From the NCBI RefSeq assembly GCF_010730195.1, contig NZ_AP022613.1:4774001-4838000 (forward strand): a DNA stretch of 64,000 bases, in the 5' to 3' direction. The stretch comes from Mycobacterium conspicuum (GTDB taxonomy: Bacteria > Actinomycetota > Actinomycetes > Mycobacteriales > Mycobacteriaceae). Of the stretch, positions 16,915 through 25,080 are shown piece after piece; the first letter of the stretch is position 1, and every line of letters starts with the position of its first letter. The notes beneath the pieces are model-generated. The model was not told the origin of the DNA and made no database searches. It worked only from the letters and a program-made list of their open reading frames with translations. The position numbers were made by a program, and so were the translations under genes.

Positions 16915-18137
16915 CCCCACCGCCTGACGTCATCGTCGTCGGCGCGGGAGCCCTCGCAGAACTGCGGGCAGCCGGCATCACCGACGTCACCGTTGTGTCC
17001 GGCGCCGACAGCACCGACATCGTCGATTCGGTGTTCGACGACGACACCGATACCTGGGTGTTGCACACCAGCTCGGGCGAGACCGTCCGCGCCACCGTCG
17101 TCATCCGGGCGGACCAGCCCCACCGCCCGTGGATACCAGAGTTGCCCGGGCGCAACGACTTTCGCGGACCGACGTTTCACGCGGCGCGGTGGGACAGCGC
17201 GTTCGACCCGGCCGGCAAACACGTCGCGGTGATCGGCACCGACTCGGCCGCCGGCCACCACCTGCCGGGGCTCGCCGAGCGCGCGGCGTCGGTCAGCGTA
17301 TTCGGCCATCCACCGCGCCGGTTCGTTCCCGCGGTGTCGTTCTGGACGTCGCGTGCCACCCGCTGGATGCGCCGCAGGCGAGCAAGCACCGAGGGGCCCG
17401 AATCCCAAAGACCGACGACGGTCGGCCAGGCGATCGAGGCGCTCACCGCGTCGGGCATCCGCACCCGCGACGGGCGTGAGCACCGCGCGGACGCGATCAT
17501 CTACGGCACCGGCTTCGCGGCTCCCGATTCGCGGATCCTCGGCGCGGGCGGGCTGACCATCCAGCAGGCCTGGCCCGACGGCATGGAGCCGTTCACCGGA
17601 GTCGCCGTTCACGGCTTCCCGAACTACTTCTTGGTCTCCGGGCCAGATACCGGGGCGCAGGCCCGGTACATCGCCGAGTGCGTCGGGCTGATGACAGCGA
17701 CGGCCAGTGGCCGCATCGAGGTGCGGCGCAGCAGCCAACAGGTGTTCAACGAGCGCGCGCACCTCAATCCGGCCGAGCCGATACCGGCGGCGGCCGCGTT
17801 CGATCTGTCGGGCATCCCGGCCACGGACACCGAGCTCAAGGAGATCTACGACGGCGCGGCGACGCTGACGATCGGGGACGCCTCCCATCCGGTGCGCGTG
17901 CGGCTCACCGGCCGCATCGACCCGATCGACGGCCACTACCACTGGCAGGGGACGGTCTTCAGCCCGCTGGTGGACCCCGTGTCGGGCAAGCCCGACGACG
18001 CGCTCAAGCAGGCACGCGCGGCGACGCTGACGGTGGGTAACCGGAGCGCACCCGCGCGCATCGTCGAGCAAACACCGTGGGGCACGCACTCGATCGCCGG
18101 GGTGGGCGCGCCACCATATCCGTTGAACGGCCGCTGA
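16911..18137 (+). CDS. Degenerate flavin monooxygenase-like protein with C-terminal DUF4873-type domain
   Basis: The 408-residue product starts like a Baeyer-Villiger/flavin monooxygenase (DVIVVGAGA). Residues that should form the rest of the FAD site are missing: VGAGALAELRAAGITDVTVVS runs straight into DSVFDDDTDTWVLHTSSGET, so the acidic FAD residue and roughly 70 residues are absent. The second dinucleotide fold (HVAVIGTDSAAGHHLPGLAE) and the IIYGTGFAAPD and NYFLVSGPDTG motifs remain. The last ~110 residues resemble the domain of unknown function often attached to such enzymes. GTG 16911 overlaps the AurF-like stop by four bases. Either FAD binding is altered or the protein has a structural role. 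Confidence 0.75.
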   Translation: MTPPPDVIVVGAGALAELRAAGITDVTVVSGADSTDIVDSVFDDDTDTWVLHTSSGETVRATVVIRADQPHRPWIPELPGRNDFRGPTFHAARWDSAFDPAGKHVAVIGTDSAAGHHLPGLAERAASVSVFGHPPRRFVPAVSFWTSRATRWMRRRRASTEGPESQRPTTVGQAIEALTASGIRTRDGREHRADAIIYGTGFAAPDSRILGAGGLTIQQAWPDGMEPFTGVAVHGFPNYFLVSGPDTGAQARYIAECVGLMTATASGRIEVRRSSQQVFNERAHLNPAEPIPAAAAFDLSGIPATDTELKEIYDGAATLTIGDASHPVRVRLTGRIDPIDGHYHWQGTVFSPLVDPVSGKPDDALKQARAATLTVGNRSAPARIVEQTPWGTHSIAGVGAPPYPLNGR

Positions 18138-18617
18138 CCAGCAGGTTTGCCACGTTACGTCGCTTCACAGGTTTGCCCGGTGGGAACATCAGGGTAATCC
18201 GGATACGCTGGATTCCACTCCCTCATCGGGGTTAGCCACAGATACGAAGTGGGTAACTCCTTGGGTGCGCGCTGCGCTAGGCGACAAGTACAGACGAGCA
18301 GAACGGCGTGTTCGTGGTAGCAGTTGATGCTTCGGACAGGCGGCGGCGGGGTTCTCTTCCGACGGACGTCGGCTCTGTCGCGCGGGTAGCCCACGTCAAA
18401 GTCGCAGCAAGCGGCGTGATCAGCGCAACTCACGGGGGGCCGCCGCCAACGTGGGCGGCATTGTCAAGTCGGCTGGGCGGAAGTTCGAGGAGCGGGACAT
18501 GGAGCCGAACCACGGGATGGGACTGGAATGCCGGCTGACCAGCTTAGAAGGCAACTCAGAAGGCAAGGTCTGGCGACGACGCATCCGCACGTGGGGATGG
18601 CATTCGGGAGGCGCACG
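18138..18617. other. 480-bp intergenic region with SigF-like promoter
   Basis: No convincing gene is visible; the open frame 18308-18538 has no recognisable features. Two copies of caggtttgcc occur at 18142-18151 and 18168-18177. GGTTT at 18170-18174, a 17-base spacer and GGGTAA at 18192-18197 resemble a mycobacterial SigF-type promoter reading toward the STAS-HATPase gene, leaving a leader of about 400 bases. Confidence 0.35.
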
Positions 18618-19382
18618 GTGAGCGCGGTGGCCGAGTCACCGAGCTCGCTGGGTATCGCCGTGCGCGTCGATGACTCGGTGGCCTTCCTCACGGTCGACGG
18701 CGTCCTCGACTCCAACAGCTCCGCAGCGCTGCGCGACGGGATCATCAAGACCACCCTGCAGGAGCCGTCCGCGGTCATCGTCAACGTCAGCTCCCTGCAG
18801 GTGCCCGCGAAGTCGGCGTGGTCGGCCTTTCTCGGCGTGCGGTGGCAAGCCGATACGCCGCTGGATGTACCGATCGTGCTGGTCTGCGCGAATCGCGCGA
18901 CCCGCGAGGCGATCAGCAGCAGCGGGGTCGCCCGCTTCATGCCGGTCTATGCGACGGAAAAGGCGGCGCTCAAGGCTATAAGTCAGCTCGGCGATCGCAC
19001 GGTGTGCCGCGCCGATGCCAAGCTTCCCCCGAACCTGACCAGCCTTCGCGAATCGCGCCGGCTGGTCCGCGAGTGGCTCACCGGCTGGTCGCTGCCCGGC
19101 CTCATCCCGGTCGCGCTGGTGGTTGTCAACGTGTTCGTGGAAAACGTTTTGGAGCACACCGGTAGCGACCCGGTGATGCGCATCGAGACCGACGGCGCGA
19201 CCGCGACCATCGCGGTGTCCGACGGCAGCAACGCGCCCGCGCTGCGGCTGGCGTCGCCGAAGAAGGGCATCGACGTGTCCGGGCTGGCGATCGTCGACGC
19301 CCTGTCGCGCGAGTGGGGCAGCACACCCACCTCGTCCGGCAAGACCGTCTGGGCGGTCATCGGCCCGGAGAACCAGCTGTAA
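18618..19382 (+). CDS. STAS-HATPase fusion: anti-anti-sigma plus anti-sigma kinase-like protein
   Basis: The 254-residue protein joins two halves normally found as separate partners. Residues 1-125 are a STAS (anti-sigma-factor antagonist) domain (VAFLTVDGVLDSNSSAALRDG, then VIVNVSSLQVPAKSAWSAFLGV). Residues 135-254 are a GHKL/HATPase domain with an N-box (ALVVVNVFVENVLEHTGS), a G1-like VSDGSNAPALR and the GLAIVDALSREWGSTPTSSGKTVW motif. Such proteins act in partner switching that frees stress sigma factors; probably Rv0941c-like. GTG 18618 is preferred because cgggaggcg lies just upstream; ATG 18597 and 18528 are in frame. Confidence 0.85.
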   Translation: MSAVAESPSSLGIAVRVDDSVAFLTVDGVLDSNSSAALRDGIIKTTLQEPSAVIVNVSSLQVPAKSAWSAFLGVRWQADTPLDVPIVLVCANRATREAISSSGVARFMPVYATEKAALKAISQLGDRTVCRADAKLPPNLTSLRESRRLVREWLTGWSLPGLIPVALVVVNVFVENVLEHTGSDPVMRIETDGATATIAVSDGSNAPALRLASPKKGIDVSGLAIVDALSREWGSTPTSSGKTVWAVIGPENQL

Positions 19383-19406
19383 GTCACACCCCGCGCGGGA
19401 CCGAAT

Positions 19407-19420
19407 TAGAACACGTTCTA
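19407..19420. promoter_or_regulatory. KstR-type box (1)
   Basis: TAGAACACGTTCTA fits the KstR consensus TNNAACNNGTTNNA exactly and is part of a longer palindrome ttagaac-ac-gttctaa (19406-19421). It lies about 37 bases upstream of the LLM oxidoreductase start. KstR represses cholesterol/lipid catabolism genes in mycobacteria. Confidence 0.65.
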
Positions 19421-19457
19421 ATCTCGTGTTAATGCCCGTTGACGGAAGGTGGATGAC

Positions 19458-20327
19458 GTGCGGTTCAGCTATGCGGAGTCACTGACCGACCCTTCGTTTT
19501 ACATCCCGCTGGCCAAGGCGGCCGACCAAGCCGGCTACCACAGCATGACGATCGCCGACAGCATCGCCTACCCGTATGAGTCCGACTCCAAATACCCGTA
19601 CACGCCCGACGGCAGCCGCGAGTTTTTGGACGGCAAGGAGATCGTCGAGGCCTTCGTGCTGACTGCGGCGTTGGGCGCGGTGACGACGAACCTGCGGTTC
19701 AATTTCTTCGTCCTCAAGCTCCCCGTCCGGCATCCGGCAATGACGGCCAAGGAGGCGAGCTCACTGGCCGTGCTGACCGGAAACCGGTTGGGACTTGGCG
19801 TGGGCACCAGCCCATGGCCGGAGGACTACGAGCTGATGGGGATCCCGTTCGCCAAGCGCGGCAAGCGGATGGACGAGTGCATCGAGATCGTGCGGGGCCT
19901 GACCACCGGCGACTACTTCGAGTTCCACGGCGAGTTCTACGATATCCCGAAGACGAAGATGAGTCCGGCTCCTACGCAACCGATCCCGATCCTGGTCGGC
20001 GGCCACGCCGACGCGGCGCTGCGGCGTGCGGCGCGCCTGGACGGTTGGATGCACGGCGGCGGCAGCTCCCCGGAGGAACTCGACCGACTCATCGCCCGGG
20101 TCAAGAAGTTTCGCGAGGAAGAGGGCAAGACCGGGCCGTTCGAGATCCACGTCATCTCGACCGACGCCTACACCGTCGACGGCATCAAGCGCCTCGAGGA
20201 CAAGGGCGTCACCGACGCCATCGTGGGCTTCCGGTATCCCTACATCCTCGGGCCCGACCCGGAGCCGCTGGAGAACAAGATCCGCAACCTGGAGCGGTTC
20301 GCCGAAAAGGTGATCTCGAAAGTCTAG
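19458..20327 (+). CDS. LLM class F420-dependent oxidoreductase
   Basis: Luciferase-like monooxygenase-superfamily flavin/F420 enzyme, 289 residues, probable Rv0940c counterpart. Family features include the N-terminal barrel strand FSYAES, AALGAVTTNLRFNFFVL, the LTGNRLGLGVGTSPWPEDYELMG motif and KRMDECIEIVRGL followed by PIPILVGGHADAALRRAARL. GTG 19458 (VRFSYAES) is preferred because gacggaagg lies about eight bases upstream; GTG 19449 would add three residues and overlap that site. A KstR-type box directly upstream suggests de-repression during sterol degradation. The substrate is unknown. Confidence 0.92.
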   Translation: MRFSYAESLTDPSFYIPLAKAADQAGYHSMTIADSIAYPYESDSKYPYTPDGSREFLDGKEIVEAFVLTAALGAVTTNLRFNFFVLKLPVRHPAMTAKEASSLAVLTGNRLGLGVGTSPWPEDYELMGIPFAKRGKRMDECIEIVRGLTTGDYFEFHGEFYDIPKTKMSPAPTQPIPILVGGHADAALRRAARLDGWMHGGGSSPEELDRLIARVKKFREEEGKTGPFEIHVISTDAYTVDGIKRLEDKGVTDAIVGFRYPYILGPDPEPLENKIRNLERFAEKVISKV

Positions 20328-20330
20328 CTC

Positions 20331-21140
20331 TCACAACGTATCCCACTTCGGTGCACGTTTTTCCATGTGCGCTTTGGCGGCCTCGACCGGGTTGTTGGTG
20401 AAGCCGCTGAGCATCTGGGTGCGGTTCTCGATCTCGATGGCATGGCGCAGGCTCGGCGCGTCCAGCGCCGCGTTGAGGCCGATCTTGGTCTGCCACACGC
20501 CGTAGGCGTTGTTCTCGGCGATCTCGCGCGCCTTGCGCACCGCCGCCGGGATCAGGTCGTCGGGCGCGACCACCTCGTGCACCAGCTTGATGCGATAGGC
20601 CTCGGGCGCGTCGATGATGCGTCCGGTCAGCATCAGTTCGCGCGCCACCCCGGCCCCGACGAGCTTCGGCAGCAGGTAGCTGGTGCCCATGTCCATCGAC
20701 GAGAAGCCCGCCTTGATGAACGCCGAACCGAACCGCGCCTGTTCGGACGCCACCCGGACATCGCTGACCAGCGTGAACGCCAGCCCGCCGCCGACGGCGA
20801 CACCGTTGACCGCCGCGATCACCGGAATGTCTTGTTCGTAGATCCTGGTGAACAGGTTGGCCAGCCGGACCTGGGCGTCGTAGTTGACCTTGAACGCCGG
20901 CGTGGACGGGCTCGCCGGCGTGGTCCAGGCCTGGCCGGTGCCACTCAGATCGGCGCCCGCGCAGAAGCCCCGTCCCGCGCCGGTCAGGATCGCGACCCGG
21001 AATCCACCCGCGCTGAGCGTGTCCAGGGCGGCGTCCACGCCGTCGATCAGCGAACCGTCGATGGCGTTCAACCGCTCCGGCCGGTTCAGGGTGATGAGCG
21101 CGATTTGGTCTTCGAGAGTTGCGAATTCGACAGCAGCCAT
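20331..21140 (-). CDS. Enoyl-CoA hydratase/isomerase family protein lacking both hydratase glutamates
   Basis: Crotonase-fold protein of 269 residues, probably acting on an acyl-CoA. The oxyanion-hole segments are present (GAGRGFCAGADL and AAVNGVAVGGG). At the two positions where classical enoyl-CoA hydratases carry catalytic Glu, this protein has Ala (GGGLAFTLVSD) and Phe (FGSAFIKAG). It belongs to the subgroup with SSMDMGTSYLLPKLVG, so isomerase or other crotonase chemistry is more likely than hydration. ATG 21140 (MAAVEFATLEDQ) is chosen; the frame continues 21 codons upstream into the divergent gene's leader. It converges on the LLM gene with three bases between stops. Confidence 0.9.
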   Translation of the reverse strand: MAAVEFATLEDQIALITLNRPERLNAIDGSLIDGVDAALDTLSAGGFRVAILTGAGRGFCAGADLSGTGQAWTTPASPSTPAFKVNYDAQVRLANLFTRIYEQDIPVIAAVNGVAVGGGLAFTLVSDVRVASEQARFGSAFIKAGFSSMDMGTSYLLPKLVGAGVARELMLTGRIIDAPEAYRIKLVHEVVAPDDLIPAAVRKAREIAENNAYGVWQTKIGLNAALDAPSLRHAIEIENRTQMLSGFTNNPVEAAKAHMEKRAPKWDTL

Positions 21141-21196
21141 ACTCCGCACGGTAAGCGACACAGCGGATGTCCAGGGACCCGGCCTACCGTGAAGCC

Positions 21197-22114
21197 ATGA
21201 CACGTAGCGAGAAAGACACCTGGGACCTGGCCAGCAGCGTGGGTGCCACCGCCACCATGGTGGCCGCGGCCCGGGCGGTGGCGACCCGCCGGCCGCACCC
21301 AGTGATCACCGACGAGTTCGCCGAGCCGTTGGTCCGCGCGGTCGGGTTGGATTTGTTCACCCGGCTCGCCGCCGGTGAGCTGGACGCCGACGACGTGGAG
21401 AAGGGCGTCCGTTTTCCGCGGATGGTCGACACCTTCGCCGCGCGCGCCCGCTACTACGACGACTACTTCGCCGAGGCCAGTTCGGCCGGCATCCGGCAGG
21501 TGGTGATCGTGGCGTCGGGGTTGGACGCGCGGGCCTACCGGCTGGCCTGGCCGGCCGGGACCACCGTGTATGAAATCGACCAGCCCGAGGTGATCGAGTT
21601 CAAGACCACCACGCTGTCGCGGCTCGGCGCCGTGCCCGCCGCCGAGCACCGCGCGGTGGGCATCGACCTGCGGGACGATTGGCCGGCCGCGTTGCGGGCG
21701 GCGGGATTCGACACCACCCAGCCGACCGCGTGGCTCGCCGAGGGTGTGCTGATCGGCTTTCTGCCGCCGGAGGCCGAAGTTCGGTTGCTGGACAACGTCA
21801 TAACGCTGAGCTCGCCGGGCAGCCGGTTCTCCGGCGACTACGGTTCGCTCAACCCTGGCTCACCGGAATCGCAGGAACAGGCCCGCATCGCGACCGAGGG
21901 CTGGCGGCGGCAGGGTCTCGAATTGGACATCTCCGCGTTGGCCTACCCCGGTGATCACACCGACGTCGCCGCGCACCTGCGGGCCCACGGGTGGGAAACG
22001 AGCACGTCGCGGCTCGGCGAATTACTGGCCTCGGCGGGCTTGCCGCAGCTCGAAGGAGGCGATCAAGACAGCCAGGCCGCCACGATCAGCTTCGTGCGGG
22101 CCGTGCGCGCCTAG
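21197..22114 (+). CDS. Class I SAM-dependent methyltransferase (mycobacterial TIGR00027-type family)
   Basis: The 305-residue protein belongs to the large mycobacterial family often annotated as putative S-adenosyl-L-methionine-dependent methyltransferases. Marker segments are TWDLASSVGATATMVAAARA at the N-terminus, the cofactor loop QVVIVASGLDARAYRLAWP, VYEIDQPEVIEFK, and the WLAEGVLIGFLPPEAEVRLLD core. Substrates are unknown. ATG 21197 gives the family N-terminus MTRSEKDTWD. The divergent crotonase starts 56 bases away. Its stop lies four bases before the convergent FAH-MBL gene. Confidence 0.93.
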   Translation: MTRSEKDTWDLASSVGATATMVAAARAVATRRPHPVITDEFAEPLVRAVGLDLFTRLAAGELDADDVEKGVRFPRMVDTFAARARYYDDYFAEASSAGIRQVVIVASGLDARAYRLAWPAGTTVYEIDQPEVIEFKTTTLSRLGAVPAAEHRAVGIDLRDDWPAALRAAGFDTTQPTAWLAEGVLIGFLPPEAEVRLLDNVITLSSPGSRFSGDYGSLNPGSPESQEQARIATEGWRRQGLELDISALAYPGDHTDVAAHLRAHGWETSTSRLGELLASAGLPQLEGGDQDSQAATISFVRAVRA

Positions 22115-22118
22115 GTTC

Positions 22119-24056
22119 TCAGGCCGAGCGTTTGGCCAACCAATCGGCCTGCATCACCAGCAGGGCCATGACCTCCAGCGCCGGTGTGTCAGGGTCGATC
22201 TCGCGGTAACGCTGATAGACGTTGACGACGACGCGCTCGGCGTCCAGCCAGCTCGCGTACTCGCCGAGGTCGATGCTGTCGGCGGCCTCGGCCCAGGACA
22301 GGCCCTTGCGGTGGGCGGCATCGGCTTGCTCCGAGACGTGCACGAGATAGCCACGGACGGCACGGATTCCGTCCGGGTCGGTGATCGGACCGTGGCCGGG
22401 GATTACCGTCGGCGCGTCCAGCGCGATCATCGCGTCGCACGCCGCCACCCAGTTGTCGATCGGACCGGCCCACACGATCGGCGTGCAGCCGATGAACAGC
22501 AGGTCCCCGCCGAACAGCACACCGGCGTCGGGCACATGCACCACCGAGTCCGCCGCGGTGTGAGCCGGACCCAGGTTCAGCACGTTGATCTGCCTGCCGC
22601 CGACGTCGATGGTCAGGTCGCGGTCGAACGTCTGGTCGGCGTTGCGCACGGTGATGCCGCCAAAGTCGAAGTGTCCGAACCGTTCCCGCGCGTAGGGCGT
22701 CGCGACGGGGCCCAGGTTCATGTTCTGCGTCATCGCCAGCATTTCCGGCGCCATGCCGTGGGCGATCTCCTCGGCCGTGCCCTTGGCGGCGATGATGCGC
22801 ACCGACGGGTCGAGCAGTTGGTTGCCGTGGGTGTGGTCGCCGTTGGAATGGGTGATCAACGCGTCGGTGATGGGCGCGCGGTCGGTGATCGGCTTCATCG
22901 CGGTGAGCATCTCGCGGGTCAGCGGTAGGTCGAACAGCGTGTCGACGAGCAGCGACGCACCGTCCCCGGCGACCAGTCCGGCGTTGCTCCAGCCGTATCC
23001 GCCGTCCGGCAGCGTCCACGCCCACACCCGATCGGCGACCTCGTGCAGCCCGCGGGTGTAGGGCACCCGCGCCGGCGCCCGATTCACCCGGGCGGGTTGC
23101 GGCGCGGCATCGGGATTGGGCCGAGGCGCCAACGGATGCGGTGCGGCACTGGCGCGCACGGTCTGCCTGGTCTCCCCCAGCCCCTCGACCCCCAGCGTGA
23201 CGACGTCGCCATCGTGCAGCCAACCGGGGAACGATTCCAGTGCGGTGATGCTGAGGTGCTCGACGAGCGTGCAGGTGGGCACGGTGCCCGAACCGAAAAC
23301 GTCACCGGGACTGAGTGTTACACCGCGCGACGCGTAGGAGATGACCTCGGCGAAGCTCCAGTCCATCTGGCCGGTCGAGCCCGAACCGATTTGGGTGTCG
23401 TTGACCAGGGCGCTCACTTGCAGGTGCAGCTTGCCGTCACGGCGGTAGGGCTCGAGTTCGTCCGCCGTGACCAAATACGGGCCCAGCGTGACGCCGCTGT
23501 CCTTGCCCTTGGCCTGCCCGATCGCAAGCTGGCCCTCCAGCTGTTGCAGATCACGTGCGGACCAGTCGTTGAAGATGGTGTAGCCGATGATCGCCCGTTC
23601 GGCTTGTTCGACGGTCAGGTCTTTGCCGGTCGTTCCGATGACCGCGGCGATCTCGAGCTCGAAGTCCTGCCAGGCGCTTCCGGGTGCCATGGGCACGTCG
23701 TCGTACGGGCCCAAAACCGTTGCCGGGCAGGCGAAGTAGAACGCGGGGATGCGATACCAGGTGTCGGCGAGCTGTCGACCGGCGCCCATCGCGGCCTGGC
23801 AGTTGCGCATGTGGTCAAGGAAGCACAGGGAGTCGCGGATCGACGGCGGGCGCGGGATCGGCGCCATCAGGGTCACCTCGTCAAGACGTGCGGCCGCCGG
23901 CGACTTCAGGGCCTCCTGCCCGGCCTCGCGCAGCCCGTCGGCGCCGCGGCCGACCAGCTCGAGCAGCGTCACCCCCGGCGGCATCGCGTGGATCGCCTCG
24001 CCGGAGAGCACCCCCGTGCGTTCCCCGCTATCGCCTTGATAAGTAACCCATTTCAT
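22119..24056 (-). CDS. Fumarylacetoacetate hydrolase-metallo-beta-lactamase fusion protein
   Basis: A 645-residue two-domain enzyme matching the size and make-up I recall for Rv0939. Residues 1-305 are a FAH fold: DH at 81-82, FELE with Glu133 and Glu135, and NDWSARD around Asp164 supply the expected metal site. Residues 335-645 are a metallo-beta-lactamase fold. Its first metal motif is HSNGDH (403-408), with Asn where the second His of HxHxDH usually sits, followed by His499 (GPAHTAAD), Asp518 (FGGDLLF) and His555 (PGHG). The fusion suggests successive steps on one intermediate, perhaps ring-cleavage product hydrolysis; the substrate is unknown. It marks the conserved left flank of the accessory region. 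Confidence 0.92.
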   Translation of the reverse strand: MKWVTYQGDSGERTGVLSGEAIHAMPPGVTLLELVGRGADGLREAGQEALKSPAAARLDEVTLMAPIPRPPSIRDSLCFLDHMRNCQAAMGAGRQLADTWYRIPAFYFACPATVLGPYDDVPMAPGSAWQDFELEIAAVIGTTGKDLTVEQAERAIIGYTIFNDWSARDLQQLEGQLAIGQAKGKDSGVTLGPYLVTADELEPYRRDGKLHLQVSALVNDTQIGSGSTGQMDWSFAEVISYASRGVTLSPGDVFGSGTVPTCTLVEHLSITALESFPGWLHDGDVVTLGVEGLGETRQTVRASAAPHPLAPRPNPDAAPQPARVNRAPARVPYTRGLHEVADRVWAWTLPDGGYGWSNAGLVAGDGASLLVDTLFDLPLTREMLTAMKPITDRAPITDALITHSNGDHTHGNQLLDPSVRIIAAKGTAEEIAHGMAPEMLAMTQNMNLGPVATPYARERFGHFDFGGITVRNADQTFDRDLTIDVGGRQINVLNLGPAHTAADSVVHVPDAGVLFGGDLLFIGCTPIVWAGPIDNWVAACDAMIALDAPTVIPGHGPITDPDGIRAVRGYLVHVSEQADAAHRKGLSWAEAADSIDLGEYASWLDAERVVVNVYQRYREIDPDTPALEVMALLVMQADWLAKRSA

Positions 24057-24168
24057 TCGCGCACAACTGGCGGACGTGCAGTATTCGAAACGTGCGGTAT
24101 TCCCTTATCGTCAAGACGTATTCCGCCAGAGATGTTCGATCGTCATGCCCGTGACGGCCCAATGTCGG

Positions 24169-25020
24169 CTACTGAGGATGCTCCACGAAGTCGATGGCCT
24201 TCTGGATAACGGCCGTCACCGCACCTGGATGAGAGATAAGGGTCAGGTGCGAACCTCCGTCGAAGACCGTGACGTCCGACCCCGCGCGGTTAGCCATGGC
24301 GTGTTCCGATGCCGGCGTGATGATCTTGTCACCGCTGCTGATGAAATACCAGGAGGGAATGGTCTCCCAGGCCGCAAACTTGGAGGGGGTTTCGAAAGCA
24401 TTCGTCGAAGCCGCTCTTTGCGTCGCCCAGAGCTTGGTTGCCTCCTCGGTAGGCAGATCGTTGCCGAAGTAGTGCAAGAAGACTTCCCTCTTGAGGTACA
24501 GGTCGGTGGCACCAGGAGACGCGCCGGGATCCGGCATCATGTCGAAGAGTTCGGTTTCTGGCTGCTGTTTGAGCACTGAATCCGGTCCGCTCAAGGCGCC
24601 GTTGGTCTCACCAACGGCGGGTGCTGCCGCATCGACGTACACGAGCGCCTTGACATTCGTATTGCCCGCAGCGGCATTGGTGATGACTGAGCCGCCGTAG
24701 GAATGCCCAACAAGCACGACCGGTCCGGGGATCGTCTTGAGGAAAGCTGACACGTACTCGGAATCGGTGGTGAGGTTCTCCAGCGGGTTGGCGACCGCCC
24801 GGACGTTGTAGCCACGCTCTAGCAGCGCGGACACTTCGCCGTCCCAACTCGATGTGTCCGCCCACGCGCCATGCACCAGCACGACCGTCGGTCTGGCGCC
24901 ATAGGGTGGCAAGGCGGATGCGGGCGTCTCGCCGGAACAACCGCTGATGAGCGCCACCGCCGTAACTCCGCTCGCGAGTCGGATGGTGACGCGCTGAAAT
25001 CGCGCGAATAGGTTGTCCAT
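24169..25020 (-). CDS. Alpha/beta hydrolase, predicted lipoprotein
   Basis: The 283-residue protein has a signal peptide ending in a lipobox (ALISGC, Cys near residue 28), so it should be anchored outside the membrane. The mature part is an alpha/beta hydrolase: oxyanion VLVHGAWADTSSWD, nucleophile elbow GHSYGGS, and a C-terminal His in GGSHLTLI. Esterase or amidase chemistry is plausible. ATG 25020 follows a weak gaaag; an in-frame TTG lies one codon earlier. It starts 60 bases after the flavoprotein stop on the same strand, so it is likely the last gene of the decarboxylase operon, perhaps releasing its substrate outside the cell (inference). Confidence 0.85.
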   Translation of the reverse strand: MDNLFARFQRVTIRLASGVTAVALISGCSGETPASALPPYGARPTVVLVHGAWADTSSWDGEVSALLERGYNVRAVANPLENLTTDSEYVSAFLKTIPGPVVLVGHSYGGSVITNAAAGNTNVKALVYVDAAAPAVGETNGALSGPDSVLKQQPETELFDMMPDPGASPGATDLYLKREVFLHYFGNDLPTEEATKLWATQRAASTNAFETPSKFAAWETIPSWYFISSGDKIITPASEHAMANRAGSDVTVFDGGSHLTLISHPGAVTAVIQKAIDFVEHPQ

Positions 25021-25080
25021 CAAACACTTTCATTCTTGAATGGGTGCGGCGCTACGGGCCATCCGCCAACAACCGCAGAG

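Noticed and set aside
18308..18538. Small open frame of 76 codons before the STAS-HATPase gene
   Set aside because: No ribosome-binding site, low-complexity Arg/Ser/Trp content, and no family resemblance.
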